The notes: generated by a model not told the origin, from the sequence alone. A stretch of 58,916 nucleotides of DNA from Bacteroidales bacterium (GCA_003565735.1 PXBB01000007.1:1-58916), one strand, 5' to 3'. Counted from the stretch's first letter, positions 1 to 9,948 are shown. A program made the numbers and translations.

Positions 1-907
1 GTCGTACAATATAAGGAAATTTATAATAACAGATTTGAAAATAGATATTTTTTTTTGTTCCGAAACTTTTGTAGAATCTGGCTAAGTTCTTTTCATTAGA
101 GCCTTCAAAATCCAAAATACGCTTTTGTCCGGCCACTTGTGAAATATATTCATCTATCAAAAAAGGCATGGCGGCATTTTTTTTGCCTCTTTCGGTGAGT
201 GCCGAAAACAAAAAGACCGTTCTTTTTTCATCTGACATAAAAAAAGCGCCGCCGCATGGCTCTTTATCGTCAGAGGTGTAAACTTCCAGAATTTTACCGC
301 ACCCCTTTTCTATAGCACTACGTGCAATTTCGGATAGTTTTTTGTAAGCATCATTGTTGAGCGTTTTAATATGCTTGCCTTTATGTTTTCTGAAAATGTT
401 GATAAGCTTTTCAATACTGTTATTCTCGCAAATGGTCAAGCCGGCTTTTTCTGCTTTTTTAATATTTCTTTTCAAGTTGTTACTGTAGCGAGAGGTAATA
501 TCGGCATATTGCGCTTTTAAGTCAAGAAAATAAGTGTCATTGGGCTTGCTTAAAACATCAGATGGCAGCTCGTGGTTGGCTTCATTAAAATTGATTTCAA
601 TCAGGTTAAACATTTGGGACAAAATATTCAGAAAAGACTGTATGGTCAACGCATCGTCCGAATTGTATCCAAAGATGCCAAGTTGCTGGCTAAAAGGGGG
701 CTGACAAAGATAGTTAAAGCCCATTTTCTTTTTAACAGTAAGAGGCATTACAGTCGCATAGTCGGGGCTAATTAATGCTTCCCATTCAGGCGAAACAATG
801 TCGAGATACCATGAGAGCGCATAAGGGTTGCCATTGGATGCTTTTTTTATGGCCGCATCCCATCTGACTTTATCAATATCTTTATGTTTGAGGTGTACAA
901 TTTTCAT
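1..907 (-). CDS. FemAB/GNAT-like acyltransferase family protein, C-terminus cut by window edge
   Basis: Minus-strand frame open from ATG at 907 (MKIVHLKHKDIDKVRWDAAIKKASNGNPYALSWYLDIVSPEWEALI...) to the edge (...NLARFYKSFGTKKNIYFQICYYKFPYIVR). Start overlaps the stop of the upstream gene (ATGA). Confidence 0.7.
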   Translation of the reverse strand, partial: MKIVHLKHKDIDKVRWDAAIKKASNGNPYALSWYLDIVSPEWEALISPDYATVMPLTVKKKMGFNYLCQPPFSQQLGIFGYNSDDALTIQSFLNILSQMFNLIEINFNEANHELPSDVLSKPNDTYFLDLKAQYADITSRYSNNLKRNIKKAEKAGLTICENNSIEKLINIFRKHKGKHIKTLNNDAYKKLSEIARSAIEKGCGKILEVYTSDDKEPCGGAFFMSDEKRTVFLFSALTERGKKNAAMPFLIDEYISQVAGQKRILDFEGSNEKNLARFYKSFGTKKNIYFQICYYKFPYIVR

Positions 908-2214
908 AAAGTTGCCCTTTTAATCATATCCTCATAAACTTTGCGCCAGCCTTTCCAGCGGCCATGTTCTCCCAGCGATTCGTTGTGAAAAAGGCTGATA
1001 AAAGTGCCGTTCACTTTGCGTGATGCAGCTAATTGTTGAGATATTAAGTTGCAAGCTTCCTCGGTATCTGCATTAAGGTAGTCTTTAAGGGTGCCGTCCA
1101 TGATGCCAATAGGGTGAATGAGCAAAGGGTTTGGTTTATTGGCGTCCAAGTCGAAAAATGTATAAGGCGATGCCGTGCCGGCTCTGAAACCTGGATAAGA
1201 AGCAAAACCCATGGTGTAGTCTTCTTTTATGCCACTCTCAATCAGGTACCTGTAGGTAAATGGGAAAGCAGTTTTGAGGTAGTGGTGGCGGCTTTTGGTA
1301 ACGTCTTTTCTGATAATATGGGATAGACGGTCTATTTCCCTCGCCAGTAAAGTAGCGTCAGTAGAGGCTGCATAAGAGGGGTGAATACCTATCTCAGCAT
1401 AATCAGACAAATGCCGTATGAGCTGTTGATACCGACTGTCTTTGTAAGGAGTGTTTTTATCATAGGGCCCATAATCACCTACCAAAACAAAAAAAATTGT
1501 TTCAAGCTTGTAGCGTTCATGTAGTTCCAAAATATAATCAAAGGAATCGTAAGGGTCATCGGCTTTCCCATAGTTAACGCTTAATCTGTTGCGGATATCT
1601 TCCCATTGCCCACTCTTAAGAGCCCTCAGATAACCTAATACGCTTCTGAAAAGACCTTTGTATTTATATGCGTAAGCGATATCAATATCAATAGTGGGTA
1701 TAAAGCGGAAACTTTTATCGGTGTTTAATTTGATATTAAACTGTTTTTCTATAATAGTTTTGAAATGTAAACACCATAAATCCACTACAGGCATATTTAA
1801 GAACCCATGTTTGTAAGCCAGGCTTTCTTCGGCTTTAAATCGGCCATGAGCATCTTTAATAAAAGGCAAGTATTCCTCGTATCTGCTCAGCATATAAAAT
1901 ACAGCTGCAAAAATATCGAAACTGATTTTGGCATTGCTTTGAACGGGGAATAGAACAGGCATTGATTCATGATGTGCCACCTCTGGCGTAAATACATCAA
2001 TGTCAGCGTCATCCAATAAGCTGCTGTGCATGGGAATATGTACTTCACGACTTGCTATTGGAGCGTTTGCATAACTGATTTTATACTTTTCCGATGCCAT
2101 ATATGCCGACCTGTCGTTTGTAAGGTCGTAATCAACAGCCATAATATGCCGGAAAAGATAATGCAGCACATATTCAAGGCGTGGCGTTCGAAAAGGTGCG
2201 TATATGATAAACAC
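904..2214 (-). CDS. polysaccharide deacetylase-like (DUF7033-type) protein
   Basis: 436-aa ORF; motifs FIPTIDIDIAYAYK, EIGIHPSYAAS, SRHHYLKTAFPFTYRYL and FHNESLGEHGRWKGWRKVYEDM are typical of Bacteroidota polysaccharide deacetylase-like proteins. Confidence 0.75.
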   Translation of the reverse strand: MFIIYAPFRTPRLEYVLHYLFRHIMAVDYDLTNDRSAYMASEKYKISYANAPIASREVHIPMHSSLLDDADIDVFTPEVAHHESMPVLFPVQSNAKISFDIFAAVFYMLSRYEEYLPFIKDAHGRFKAEESLAYKHGFLNMPVVDLWCLHFKTIIEKQFNIKLNTDKSFRFIPTIDIDIAYAYKYKGLFRSVLGYLRALKSGQWEDIRNRLSVNYGKADDPYDSFDYILELHERYKLETIFFVLVGDYGPYDKNTPYKDSRYQQLIRHLSDYAEIGIHPSYAASTDATLLAREIDRLSHIIRKDVTKSRHHYLKTAFPFTYRYLIESGIKEDYTMGFASYPGFRAGTASPYTFFDLDANKPNPLLIHPIGIMDGTLKDYLNADTEEACNLISQQLAASRKVNGTFISLFHNESLGEHGRWKGWRKVYEDMIKRATL

Positions 2215-2404
2215 GGTTTTAATAGTTTTTGTAAAAGTAACAAAAAATGTTTTATCCTGTATTATTCATATTTTTAATTTAGGTCATACCGACTTCTTTG
2301 CCCCGCCCTAAAGGCTGGCAGTAGCAGAAAATCAGCACGCTGCTTAGGGTGGGGCCATGATGATTTTCAGCAAACAGAAGTTTTGGCAGCCGCTTAAGCA
2401 GGGT

Positions 2405-2971
2405 TTAAAGTGCAAGCCAGTTTTTTAGAATCTGCTTACCGTATGTTGTCATAATAGATTCCGGGTGGTACTGCAAACCCTGAACAGGAAGGGTTTTGTG
2501 TTTTAAAGACATGATATGACCATGTTCGTCGATGGCTGTAATATCCAGGGTTTCTGGAAGGCTGTTTTTATCAACTATCCATGAGTGGTATCGGCCACAG
2601 GTAAAATGACGGGGGAGACCATTGTAAATGGGTTCATGTTTATTGCAAACAATGGTTTTACGGCTTACACCATGCAAAACTTTATCGAGGTTCATTAATT
2701 GACCTCCAAAGGCCACAGCAATAGCCTGATGTCCTAAACAAACGCCTAAAATCTTTTTTGTTGCAGCATAAACCTCAATAAGCTTTAGTGTTATGCCTGC
2801 TTCCTGAGGCAAGCCGGGTCCCGGAGATAATACTATAGCATCAAAAGCTGATACGTCTTCAATAGTAACGGCATCATTCCTGCGTACGCTTACTTTACAG
2901 GAAAGGGCTTCAAAATAATGGTATAAGTTGTATGTAAATGAATCGTAGTTGTCAACTATAAGTAATTTCAT
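2405..2971 (-). CDS. pabA: aminodeoxychorismate/anthranilate synthase component II (glutamine amidotransferase)
   Basis: MKLLIVDNYDSFTYNLYHYFE, LSPGPGLPQEAG, GVCLGHQAIA, LQYHPESIMT. Start chosen at the internal Met at 2971 rather than the ORF-track start. Confidence 0.88.
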   Translation of the reverse strand: MKLLIVDNYDSFTYNLYHYFEALSCKVSVRRNDAVTIEDVSAFDAIVLSPGPGLPQEAGITLKLIEVYAATKKILGVCLGHQAIAVAFGGQLMNLDKVLHGVSRKTIVCNKHEPIYNGLPRHFTCGRYHSWIVDKNSLPETLDITAIDEHGHIMSLKHKTLPVQGLQYHPESIMTTYGKQILKNWLAL

Positions 2972-3049
2972 GCTAAAATTATCAGCTTTTTTTGTAATAT
3001 TGCTTTTCAAATTTATGATGCAATATTAATCAAAAAAATTATCAATACT

Positions 3050-3427
3050 ATGAAGAAAATCATTAAGACACAAAAATCGCCAATGCCTATTGGGCCTTAC
3101 AATCAAGCAGTTTATGTAAACGACACATTGTATATTTCCGGGCAAATACCGGTGGACCCCGCAACCAATGAACTGGTTAAAGAATCTGTAGAAGCAGAAG
3201 CACGGCAGGTTTTGGAAAACTTAAAAGGCGTACTGGAAGAAGCCGGGATGGATTTTTCGCATATTGTAAAAACATCGATTTTTATAACAGATATGCAAAA
3301 TTTTGCTGCTGTTAACAAAGTATATGCTGAATATTTTACCAGCGATTTTCCTGCAAGAGAAACCATAGCGGTGGCCGGCCTCCCATTAGGTGTCAATGTT
3401 GAAATTTCAGCCATAGCTGTTAAGTAA
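3050..3427 (+). CDS. ridA: RidA family reactive intermediate/imine deaminase
   Basis: 125 aa; SPMPIGPYNQAVYVNDTLYISGQIPVDP and ARETIAVAGLPLGVNVEISAIAVK. Confidence 0.92.
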   Translation: MKKIIKTQKSPMPIGPYNQAVYVNDTLYISGQIPVDPATNELVKESVEAEARQVLENLKGVLEEAGMDFSHIVKTSIFITDMQNFAAVNKVYAEYFTSDFPARETIAVAGLPLGVNVEISAIAVK

Positions 3428-3485
3428 AAAATTTCGCAGCGCTTAAACCCGGCACTGGCTTATTGGCACGAAGCTCATAAGCACA

Positions 3486-4307
3486 TTATACAATAATGGA
3501 TAAATTTCCAAGGCTTGAGCTGTCGGGCATTTTGCTCATTAGAGTTTTAACGGCTTTAATGGCATTTTCGTTAAAGTTCAGGCTGTATGCATTAACGTAG
3601 GTTTTAATATGTTTTTCGACAATCAGCTGCTGCGTATTATCGGCATGCAATAACACAAAATCATTTGCGCTCTTAGGGTTTTTCATGGCATAACGAATGC
3701 TTTTGCCCAGCAAGCGGTTTATCTTCATTTTCAATTCCGGCGCCATACTTCTTCTAACAGCTATACAACCTAGTGGAACAGGGAGCTGCGTTTTGGCATA
3801 CCATAGTTGCCCTAAGTTGGCGATGGCTTCTAATCGCTTTTCTGAGTAGCTGAACACCTGCTCGTGTATAAGCACACCTATGTCGGCCAAACCCTTGTTA
3901 AGAACTTCTTCAACTTCTGTAAAATGAACCGGATAAAGTTTTTTAAACGGGAAAAACATTTGATATAAGGAAGCAGCGGTCGTATAAAGCCCCGGAACAG
4001 CTACTATGGCGTCAGACGCTTTTTTTTCAAGTCCTTTCTGAGCGACAACAACAGGCCCAAAATTATCGCAAAAAGCTGCCCCGTAAGTAAGGCTGACGTA
4101 AGAACTTAAAACGTTCAAAAATGCGTTAAAACTCATTTTACTCACATCATAGGTGGTATGAAAAGCTTCTTTGTTAAGCTCTTCTACATCAGCTATATGG
4201 TAATCAAACTTTAAGCCTTCAGTATCAATTTTTTGATGTACCAGGGCGTCAAAAATAAAAGTATCGTTTGGGCAGGGCGAGAAAGCCAGTGTTATAAGCT
4301 TATTCAT
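3486..4307 (-). CDS. mqnD: 1,4-dihydroxy-6-naphthoate synthase (futalosine pathway)
   Basis: MNKLITLAFSPCPNDTFIFDALVHQKID...; start reassigned to the internal Met at 4307. Follows mqnB. Confidence 0.88.
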   Translation of the reverse strand: MNKLITLAFSPCPNDTFIFDALVHQKIDTEGLKFDYHIADVEELNKEAFHTTYDVSKMSFNAFLNVLSSYVSLTYGAAFCDNFGPVVVAQKGLEKKASDAIVAVPGLYTTAASLYQMFFPFKKLYPVHFTEVEEVLNKGLADIGVLIHEQVFSYSEKRLEAIANLGQLWYAKTQLPVPLGCIAVRRSMAPELKMKINRLLGKSIRYAMKNPKSANDFVLLHADNTQQLIVEKHIKTYVNAYSLNFNENAIKAVKTLMSKMPDSSSLGNLSIIV

Positions 4308-4320
4308 AAATGCTAAATTT

Positions 4321-4995
4321 TCAAAGTTCTTCAACAATTTTATCCAGTGTTTCCGATAGATTGTTGCATGCTTTTTTTATGGCCCAGTTTTTTTTGTTAC
4401 GTACCTCCACGTAATTTGATAAGGCTCGTATTTGTGACGATTTTTGCTTAAACTGATTACAGACATATAAAAAGGCCGCTCCTTCCATGCTTTCAACATC
4501 AGGTTTATAAAGATCTGTTAACAGTTTTATGCGCTTTGAACTGCCACTGACTGTGCTTACGGTTATGCCTTTGCATTTTGGTAAGTTGTTTATAAGCATG
4601 GTCTTTAAAGGGTCATTATTTTCTACGGTCATGGTGTAGGTCGCGTTGTCCAGCTCTTTATGATATGTTAATGGAACAATAGCACCATCAGGGTTTTCAG
4701 TGCCAAGTTCTGCAAAAATATCCTGCCTGACTTCTACCACCTTACTCAAGTTAAAATCTTTATTAAAAGTGCCTGCAATACCGGCATTGATAACACAATC
4801 ATAAGTGTTTGCAGCTAAGTGTCTGCTTAAATGACACGACATGGCAGTCATACCGATGCCTGTTATGAGATAGTGAAGTTTTTTTTGTTTATAAATTATT
4901 GGTTTAACATCCTCTGATGGATGTGCAGACTGCGTTTTTTCTAAAAAAGGCACAATTTCCATTAAAGTGGCTGCTACAATCAAAATATTTTTCAT
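4321..4995 (-). CDS. mqnB: futalosine hydrolase
   Basis: 224 aa, nucleoside phosphorylase-like: VINAGIAGTFNKDFNLSKVVEV, DVESMEGAAFLYVC, IRALSNYVEVRNKKNW. Adjacent to mqnD. Confidence 0.87.
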   Translation of the reverse strand: MKNILIVAATLMEIVPFLEKTQSAHPSEDVKPIIYKQKKLHYLITGIGMTAMSCHLSRHLAANTYDCVINAGIAGTFNKDFNLSKVVEVRQDIFAELGTENPDGAIVPLTYHKELDNATYTMTVENNDPLKTMLINNLPKCKGITVSTVSGSSKRIKLLTDLYKPDVESMEGAAFLYVCNQFKQKSSQIRALSNYVEVRNKKNWAIKKACNNLSETLDKIVEEL

Positions 4996-5067
4996 ATGAT
5001 TTAGTGGTATTATAGTCAGTTTGATATTTTTTGTATGGTAAACCCTTTAGTTGAAATCTTGCCGACA

Positions 5068-7200
5068 TCAGAACTGGAATCTTATTCCTGGTCCAAAAAT
5101 GGCAAAAGCATCATTGTTTTTGAGTAAGTATCCGGCACCAAGATAAATGGGTACGCTGAACTTGGCATTCTTATTAACGGGCTCAATAGCTCCCATAACC
5201 ACTAAACCGATATCGCGCGTGATGTTAGCCGATTCGTTAAAATTAAAAGCATTTAAGGCGATAAATCCTGCTCCTATACGGTAAGGGCGTAAACGACCCA
5301 GCTGCTTGCTGTCGTAAAAGCTAAACTCGGCTAAAACGGAAGTGCTGATACCTGAAAGATTGCCTATGCCTGCCTCTTTAAACTCCTTGACCAGCAAACC
5401 TGCAGGAAAAGAAACCTGAATATCAAATTTGCTTTTACGTTCCAAAATAATAGTGATTTTACGGTTGTGTCCAACGCTGCTGTATCTGTTCTCGTTGTGC
5501 TTAAAAGTAATGATAATCTGAGAAAAAGCATCCAGATGGTATGTTTTTCGAATCAGATAATCGTTGAGGTTAAGGATAGGAGCATTACAATCGGAAGCAT
5601 CATAAAATGCATAACGCAACGAATTTGAACCCGGACATACCACCACATTATTTATGGTCTGAATGTCAAGCAAACGGTTATTGTTGTCAAGCAAGCGAAC
5701 TTCAATGTTTATGTATTGCTTGCCCTTAAAATCATCACCGATATCAATACTGTCAGGGTGAAAAATAATGTTGATATCTTTTACCGTTTCGCTGTAGAGT
5801 ACCGGCTGATTGAAATGGGGCTGCGTGATACTGATATTTTCGGTGCCGTAATTTATGCTGATAAAATTAAAAGGGGCCGGCTTTTGATGCTCTCTGACTA
5901 ACAACTCATGCTGCGTGATAGAATTGTTCATAAACAAAACAATTTTGCGGCGCGGCAAGTCGGCAGGAATTTTTAAATTGTAAAAAACGACCTGATCGCT
6001 TAGGCGGATACTGTCGCGGCGCGAAATACAACCATCGAAATCAATATGTGTGTGATACAAACCGCTGCCTTCAATTTTTACCTCAATATTTTCCCCGGGA
6101 AAAACCGACAGGTTGCTTGTCCAGTCGCGCCCTTCTCTTAAAATTTCAATATTTGTTATTTCAGGGCGGTAAACAATATTAAAGTTTGTCATGTATAAAG
6201 TCCTGGCTCCGTCTTTGATATAAAGATAACCATTCGAAACCCTGTGTAGAAAATAAGTGCGTATGTCGCAAATAATCCTGTTGCCTACAACCGATTTGGG
6301 TGTTATTTCAGCAATAAGCTGGCCCCCACGCTCCTGTTGATTCTCAATCCGGTAAGTCCTGTTCATGCGGATATCAGGATGGTAGTCGATTTGTATTTCT
6401 TCGCTTCTCATGCTTACAGGGTCATGAAAAATGGTTTCCTTATCCGTATTAATAAACTGTAAACGGCTCGGCTTGATATGAAATGGTAAATGTAATGGAG
6501 GCAGTGTATGTGAGAGGGTTAACGTATCGCTTAAAACAGGTCTTTTGGTTTTTAATGGAATTTCCAATGTTTTGCTGCCCGTACGCTTAGGCCTTATATC
6601 TATACTCAAAAAATCACTTGAGCGACTTAATGAGTATTCAAAGCCATCCGTTTCCTGCCATTCATTTGGTGTAGCAACATTAAAAAGATGGCGACCGCCG
6701 AGGTTTATGGTTTTTTCCTCCCCTGCAAAAAGTTCTATAGGCTCAGATAACTTTCTCACCTCAGGCTTAAAATATGGGAATAGTTTCAGCTCATAATTTA
6801 CAGCTTTTCCTTCACTTTTGTTTACCTCAAAAATTAAAACCGGCAATTGCGTCTCAAAAAGATTGTGGTATTCAATTTTTGCCCTGTAGTGTGAATCGTT
6901 GACATATGCAACAGAATCTATTATTTCAAAATCTCTGGATGGGAGCAAATTAAGATTTTTAATGTTGGCATTGTGCACAGGGAACAGTCTTACTTCTACT
7001 ACTTGTGAAGAACTTATACCCTTGAAAAATAAATGGTAAGCATCTTGATATTTAATATAGTGGCTGTCAGTATTGTAGCTGAGTGTGTCCGTGCGGAGCG
7101 AGATGCTTTTGAAAAACCTGTCGCCAAAATATGACGACTGACAAAATCCACTATTTATAAAGGTGTATATTAATGCAATAATTAGAAAAAACCTTTTCAT
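5068..7200 (-). CDS. uncharacterised exported protein with probable C-terminal outer-membrane beta-barrel
   Basis: 710 aa with signal peptide (MKRFFLIIALIYTFINSGFCQ). C-terminal segment (LVKEFKEAGIG...LRPYRIGAGFIALNAF...FSVPIYLGAGYLLKNNDAFAIFGPGIRFQF) looks like an OM barrel ending in aromatic Phe. Confidence 0.7.
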   Translation of the reverse strand: MKRFFLIIALIYTFINSGFCQSSYFGDRFFKSISLRTDTLSYNTDSHYIKYQDAYHLFFKGISSSQVVEVRLFPVHNANIKNLNLLPSRDFEIIDSVAYVNDSHYRAKIEYHNLFETQLPVLIFEVNKSEGKAVNYELKLFPYFKPEVRKLSEPIELFAGEEKTINLGGRHLFNVATPNEWQETDGFEYSLSRSSDFLSIDIRPKRTGSKTLEIPLKTKRPVLSDTLTLSHTLPPLHLPFHIKPSRLQFINTDKETIFHDPVSMRSEEIQIDYHPDIRMNRTYRIENQQERGGQLIAEITPKSVVGNRIICDIRTYFLHRVSNGYLYIKDGARTLYMTNFNIVYRPEITNIEILREGRDWTSNLSVFPGENIEVKIEGSGLYHTHIDFDGCISRRDSIRLSDQVVFYNLKIPADLPRRKIVLFMNNSITQHELLVREHQKPAPFNFISINYGTENISITQPHFNQPVLYSETVKDINIIFHPDSIDIGDDFKGKQYINIEVRLLDNNNRLLDIQTINNVVVCPGSNSLRYAFYDASDCNAPILNLNDYLIRKTYHLDAFSQIIITFKHNENRYSSVGHNRKITIILERKSKFDIQVSFPAGLLVKEFKEAGIGNLSGISTSVLAEFSFYDSKQLGRLRPYRIGAGFIALNAFNFNESANITRDIGLVVMGAIEPVNKNAKFSVPIYLGAGYLLKNNDAFAIFGPGIRFQF

Positions 7201-7325
7201 GTATCATTGTTTTTTGAAAGACAATTAATAGAGACAAAAATAATAAAAATTACAGACCTTCTTTAAGGCTGAATTTTTATTTGCGCTGGTGTTGTATTTG
7301 CTTTCCTACTATGCAAACACGGTTC

Positions 7326-8309
7326 TCATTGTGCCAAATTGTTTTTACGAAGGACGAATTCAACAGTAGCTCCTTTTTTGAGCCAAGCGGCTATAGTTTC
7401 AAATACGATAGCAAAGGGCATCGTTAAAGCAAAAAATATGATTTGAGCAAAAATGCTAAGAGGGCTGCAATGACGGGCATAAGCATAATGGCCCTTAAAG
7501 TATTCAAATAGGACTTCTCTTTTTTTTATAAAAGTATTAAGCAGGCTTTGTGTTATTCCGAAAGGGTTTTGTTCTAATGAGTGATAGCTTTCTTTCACAA
7601 TGGTGTACCCTTTAGAGCGCATAAGGGTTTTAAAATCTTTTGGGGTAAAAAAGAAAACATGGCGTGGCGGGTCAAGATGCAGCCACATGCCTTTAAAAAG
7701 ACGACTTTGATAGCTGTCAATATTAGGGAAAGACATGACCAGATAGCCGCCTTCTTTTAATAAATAGTCAATATCTTCGAGAGTATGCGATGGGTTTGAC
7801 AAATGCTCAAAAACATGAAAAAGTGTGATCATGTCAAAACTGAGATTATGATATGCCTGTCGGCTGAAAGGGCCAATGTTCAACTTGATGTTTTTATGCT
7901 GTGCGGCTCTCTGGGCTGATTTTCCTTGTAATTCACTGCCATATAAACACAATTCTTTATGCTTACTTAAAGATTTAAGAAAACCGCCGTTACCACAACC
8001 AATGTCAAGAACTTTACCCTTTTTGTGCAATAGGCGGCTGTATCGTTTTGCTTTTAAGTTTCTGAAAAAATTAATGAACCTTTCGATGGGCTTTATAAAC
8101 TTTTTCCCTCCGGTACCGTAGTAAGTTTCGTCATAGGCTTTTTCAAGAATTTTCGGTGAAGGGAAAGGGGCTAAATAATAGGCAAAGCATGTCTCACATT
8201 GATTAATATTATAAACATTATCCCATAAATCTTTTGTCTCATACCTAACATTATAATGTATGCTCTTGCAAAAAACACAATGTATGTGGCTGTCTGATAG
8301 TTGTGTCAT
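7326..8309 (-). CDS. class I SAM-dependent methyltransferase with N-terminal Cys pairs
   Basis: 327 aa; VLDIGCGNGGFLKSLSKH (motif I), MITLFHVFEHLSNP, N-terminal CVFC...CETC. Confidence 0.85.
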   Translation of the reverse strand: MTQLSDSHIHCVFCKSIHYNVRYETKDLWDNVYNINQCETCFAYYLAPFPSPKILEKAYDETYYGTGGKKFIKPIERFINFFRNLKAKRYSRLLHKKGKVLDIGCGNGGFLKSLSKHKELCLYGSELQGKSAQRAAQHKNIKLNIGPFSRQAYHNLSFDMITLFHVFEHLSNPSHTLEDIDYLLKEGGYLVMSFPNIDSYQSRLFKGMWLHLDPPRHVFFFTPKDFKTLMRSKGYTIVKESYHSLEQNPFGITQSLLNTFIKKREVLFEYFKGHYAYARHCSPLSIFAQIIFFALTMPFAIVFETIAAWLKKGATVEFVLRKNNLAQ

Positions 8310-9055
8310 TTCTGTGTTTCAAAAATTTTGAATTTTGCAAGCTTCCACTTTTGTAATCTGTATTGTAAAGATGTCTTAATAACCCCAAAACCATAAATAC
8401 TACTGTTTTTAAAATTAATTGAAGATGCTTCTGTAAAGTATTTGGTGGGGCAGGTAATTTCAGCAATTTCATAGCCTGCATAAAATATCTGAGCCAACAT
8501 TTGGTTGTCGAACACAAAATTATCGGAGTTGGTATGGTAGTTTATTTTTTTCAGCACTTCGGCGCTGAAGGCTCTGTAACCTGTATGATATTCAGACAGC
8601 TTTTGGCTGATAACAACATTTTGAAAAAAAGTAAGCATGCGGTTAAACGCATATTTGTATAGCGGCATGCCTCCTTTAATAGCACCTTTGCCTAATATCC
8701 TCGAACCTAAAACTACGGGGAAAAGATCATTGGCAATTACATACAGCATGGATGGCAACAACTTAGGTGTGTATTGATAGTCGGGATGAAGCATAACAAC
8801 AATATCAGCCTTAAGCTCCAGCGCTTTATTATAACAGGTCTTTTGGTTGCCACCATAACCCTTGTTTATTTTGTGCCTGATAACATGCTTTATACCCAAG
8901 CCCTGAGCAACTTCAGCAGTCCTGTCGCTGCTGCAATCATCAACAACAATAACCTCATCAACCAGGTTAAATGGTATTTCATTGTAAGTGCTTTCTAGCG
9001 TTTTCTCGGCATTATAAGCCGGCATAACAACTACAACCTTTTTGCCATTTATCAT
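8306..9055 (-). CDS. family 2 glycosyltransferase (dolichol-phosphate mannosyltransferase-like)
   Basis: 249 aa; VVVMPAYNAEKTLESTYNEIP, VIVVDDCSSDRTAEVA, MLHPDYQYTPKLL. Overlaps the downstream methyltransferase by 4 bp. Confidence 0.88.
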   Translation of the reverse strand: MINGKKVVVVMPAYNAEKTLESTYNEIPFNLVDEVIVVDDCSSDRTAEVAQGLGIKHVIRHKINKGYGGNQKTCYNKALELKADIVVMLHPDYQYTPKLLPSMLYVIANDLFPVVLGSRILGKGAIKGGMPLYKYAFNRMLTFFQNVVISQKLSEYHTGYRAFSAEVLKKINYHTNSDNFVFDNQMLAQIFYAGYEIAEITCPTKYFTEASSINFKNSSIYGFGVIKTSLQYRLQKWKLAKFKIFETQK

Positions 9056-9259
9056 TTGTGCATTATTTGTCGATAAGGTACTTTATCATCGAAGTTATTT
9101 AGGCTTTATTATTTGTGCTTTTGCCCGATGGCATTTTACATTTTGCAAAAAGCCCTTTTTTCGAAGCTTTATTGTTTTGACTTCTCAGGCATACGGAATA
9201 AAAAATGGTTGTTGTAAAACCCAAAAAATGATGTAAGGCAATGGGTGTCAGCGCTATGA

Positions 9260-9766
9260 TTAGCAGCCGCAGCCACCTTTATGCTTGCCTTGAGCATGGT
9301 CAATTTCATTTTGTGTGGCATCACGTACTTCAACCAGTTTACCGGAAAAATGCAAGTTAACGCCGGCTAATGGATGATTAAAATCCATTTTAACAGTTTC
9401 ATCGCCAATGTCTTCTACTTTACCATAAAATACATTGCCGTTGTTATCCTGCATAGGAAGAACATTGCCTTTTATGAGCATTTTTTCATCAATTTTTCCT
9501 TCTACCTTAAAAATATCAATGGGCAGATTTGCTATAGCATCTTTAGAAAAAGTACCATAGGCATTTTCAGCATCTAATGAAAAGTCAAAAGGGTCATCCG
9601 CTTTTAATCCTTTAATATTTTCTTCAAATCCGGGAAGCATTTGGCCTATCCCAAAAATAAACTGTAAAGGTTTCTCATCTTTTACTTCTTCAATTAATTT
9701 GCCATCTTGATTATCTTGTCTTAATGTGTAAACCAAAGAAACAAATTTGTCTTTTGTAACTGTCAT
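9260..9766 (-). CDS. FKBP-type peptidyl-prolyl cis-trans isomerase, SlyD-like
   Basis: 168 aa; VSLVYTLRQDNQDGKLIEEV, FIFGIGQMLPGFEENIKGLK, DFNHPLAGVNLHFSGKLVEVRDAT; His/Cys tail HAQGKHKGGCGC. Confidence 0.9.
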   Translation of the reverse strand: MTVTKDKFVSLVYTLRQDNQDGKLIEEVKDEKPLQFIFGIGQMLPGFEENIKGLKADDPFDFSLDAENAYGTFSKDAIANLPIDIFKVEGKIDEKMLIKGNVLPMQDNNGNVFYGKVEDIGDETVKMDFNHPLAGVNLHFSGKLVEVRDATQNEIDHAQGKHKGGCGC

Positions 9767-9940
9767 GAATAAAAATTTTTTAGGTTAAAAAACAAATGTA
9801 CTCTTTTTTATCCTAATGGCTACCTTTTATTTGTAATTTATAAAAGCGAAAGACGCCTAAGCTCCTATTTAATGCTTACTTGAACAATTATTAAAAACTG
9901 TTAAAGACTTCTTATAAAAATGTTTTATTTCTAATTTTAT

Positions 9941-9948
9941 TAGTTTTG
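9941..9948 (+). promoter_or_regulatory. putative Bacteroidota -7 box (TAnnTTTG)
   Basis: TAGTTTTG about 50 bp upstream of the M28 peptidase start; motif only. Confidence 0.35.
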
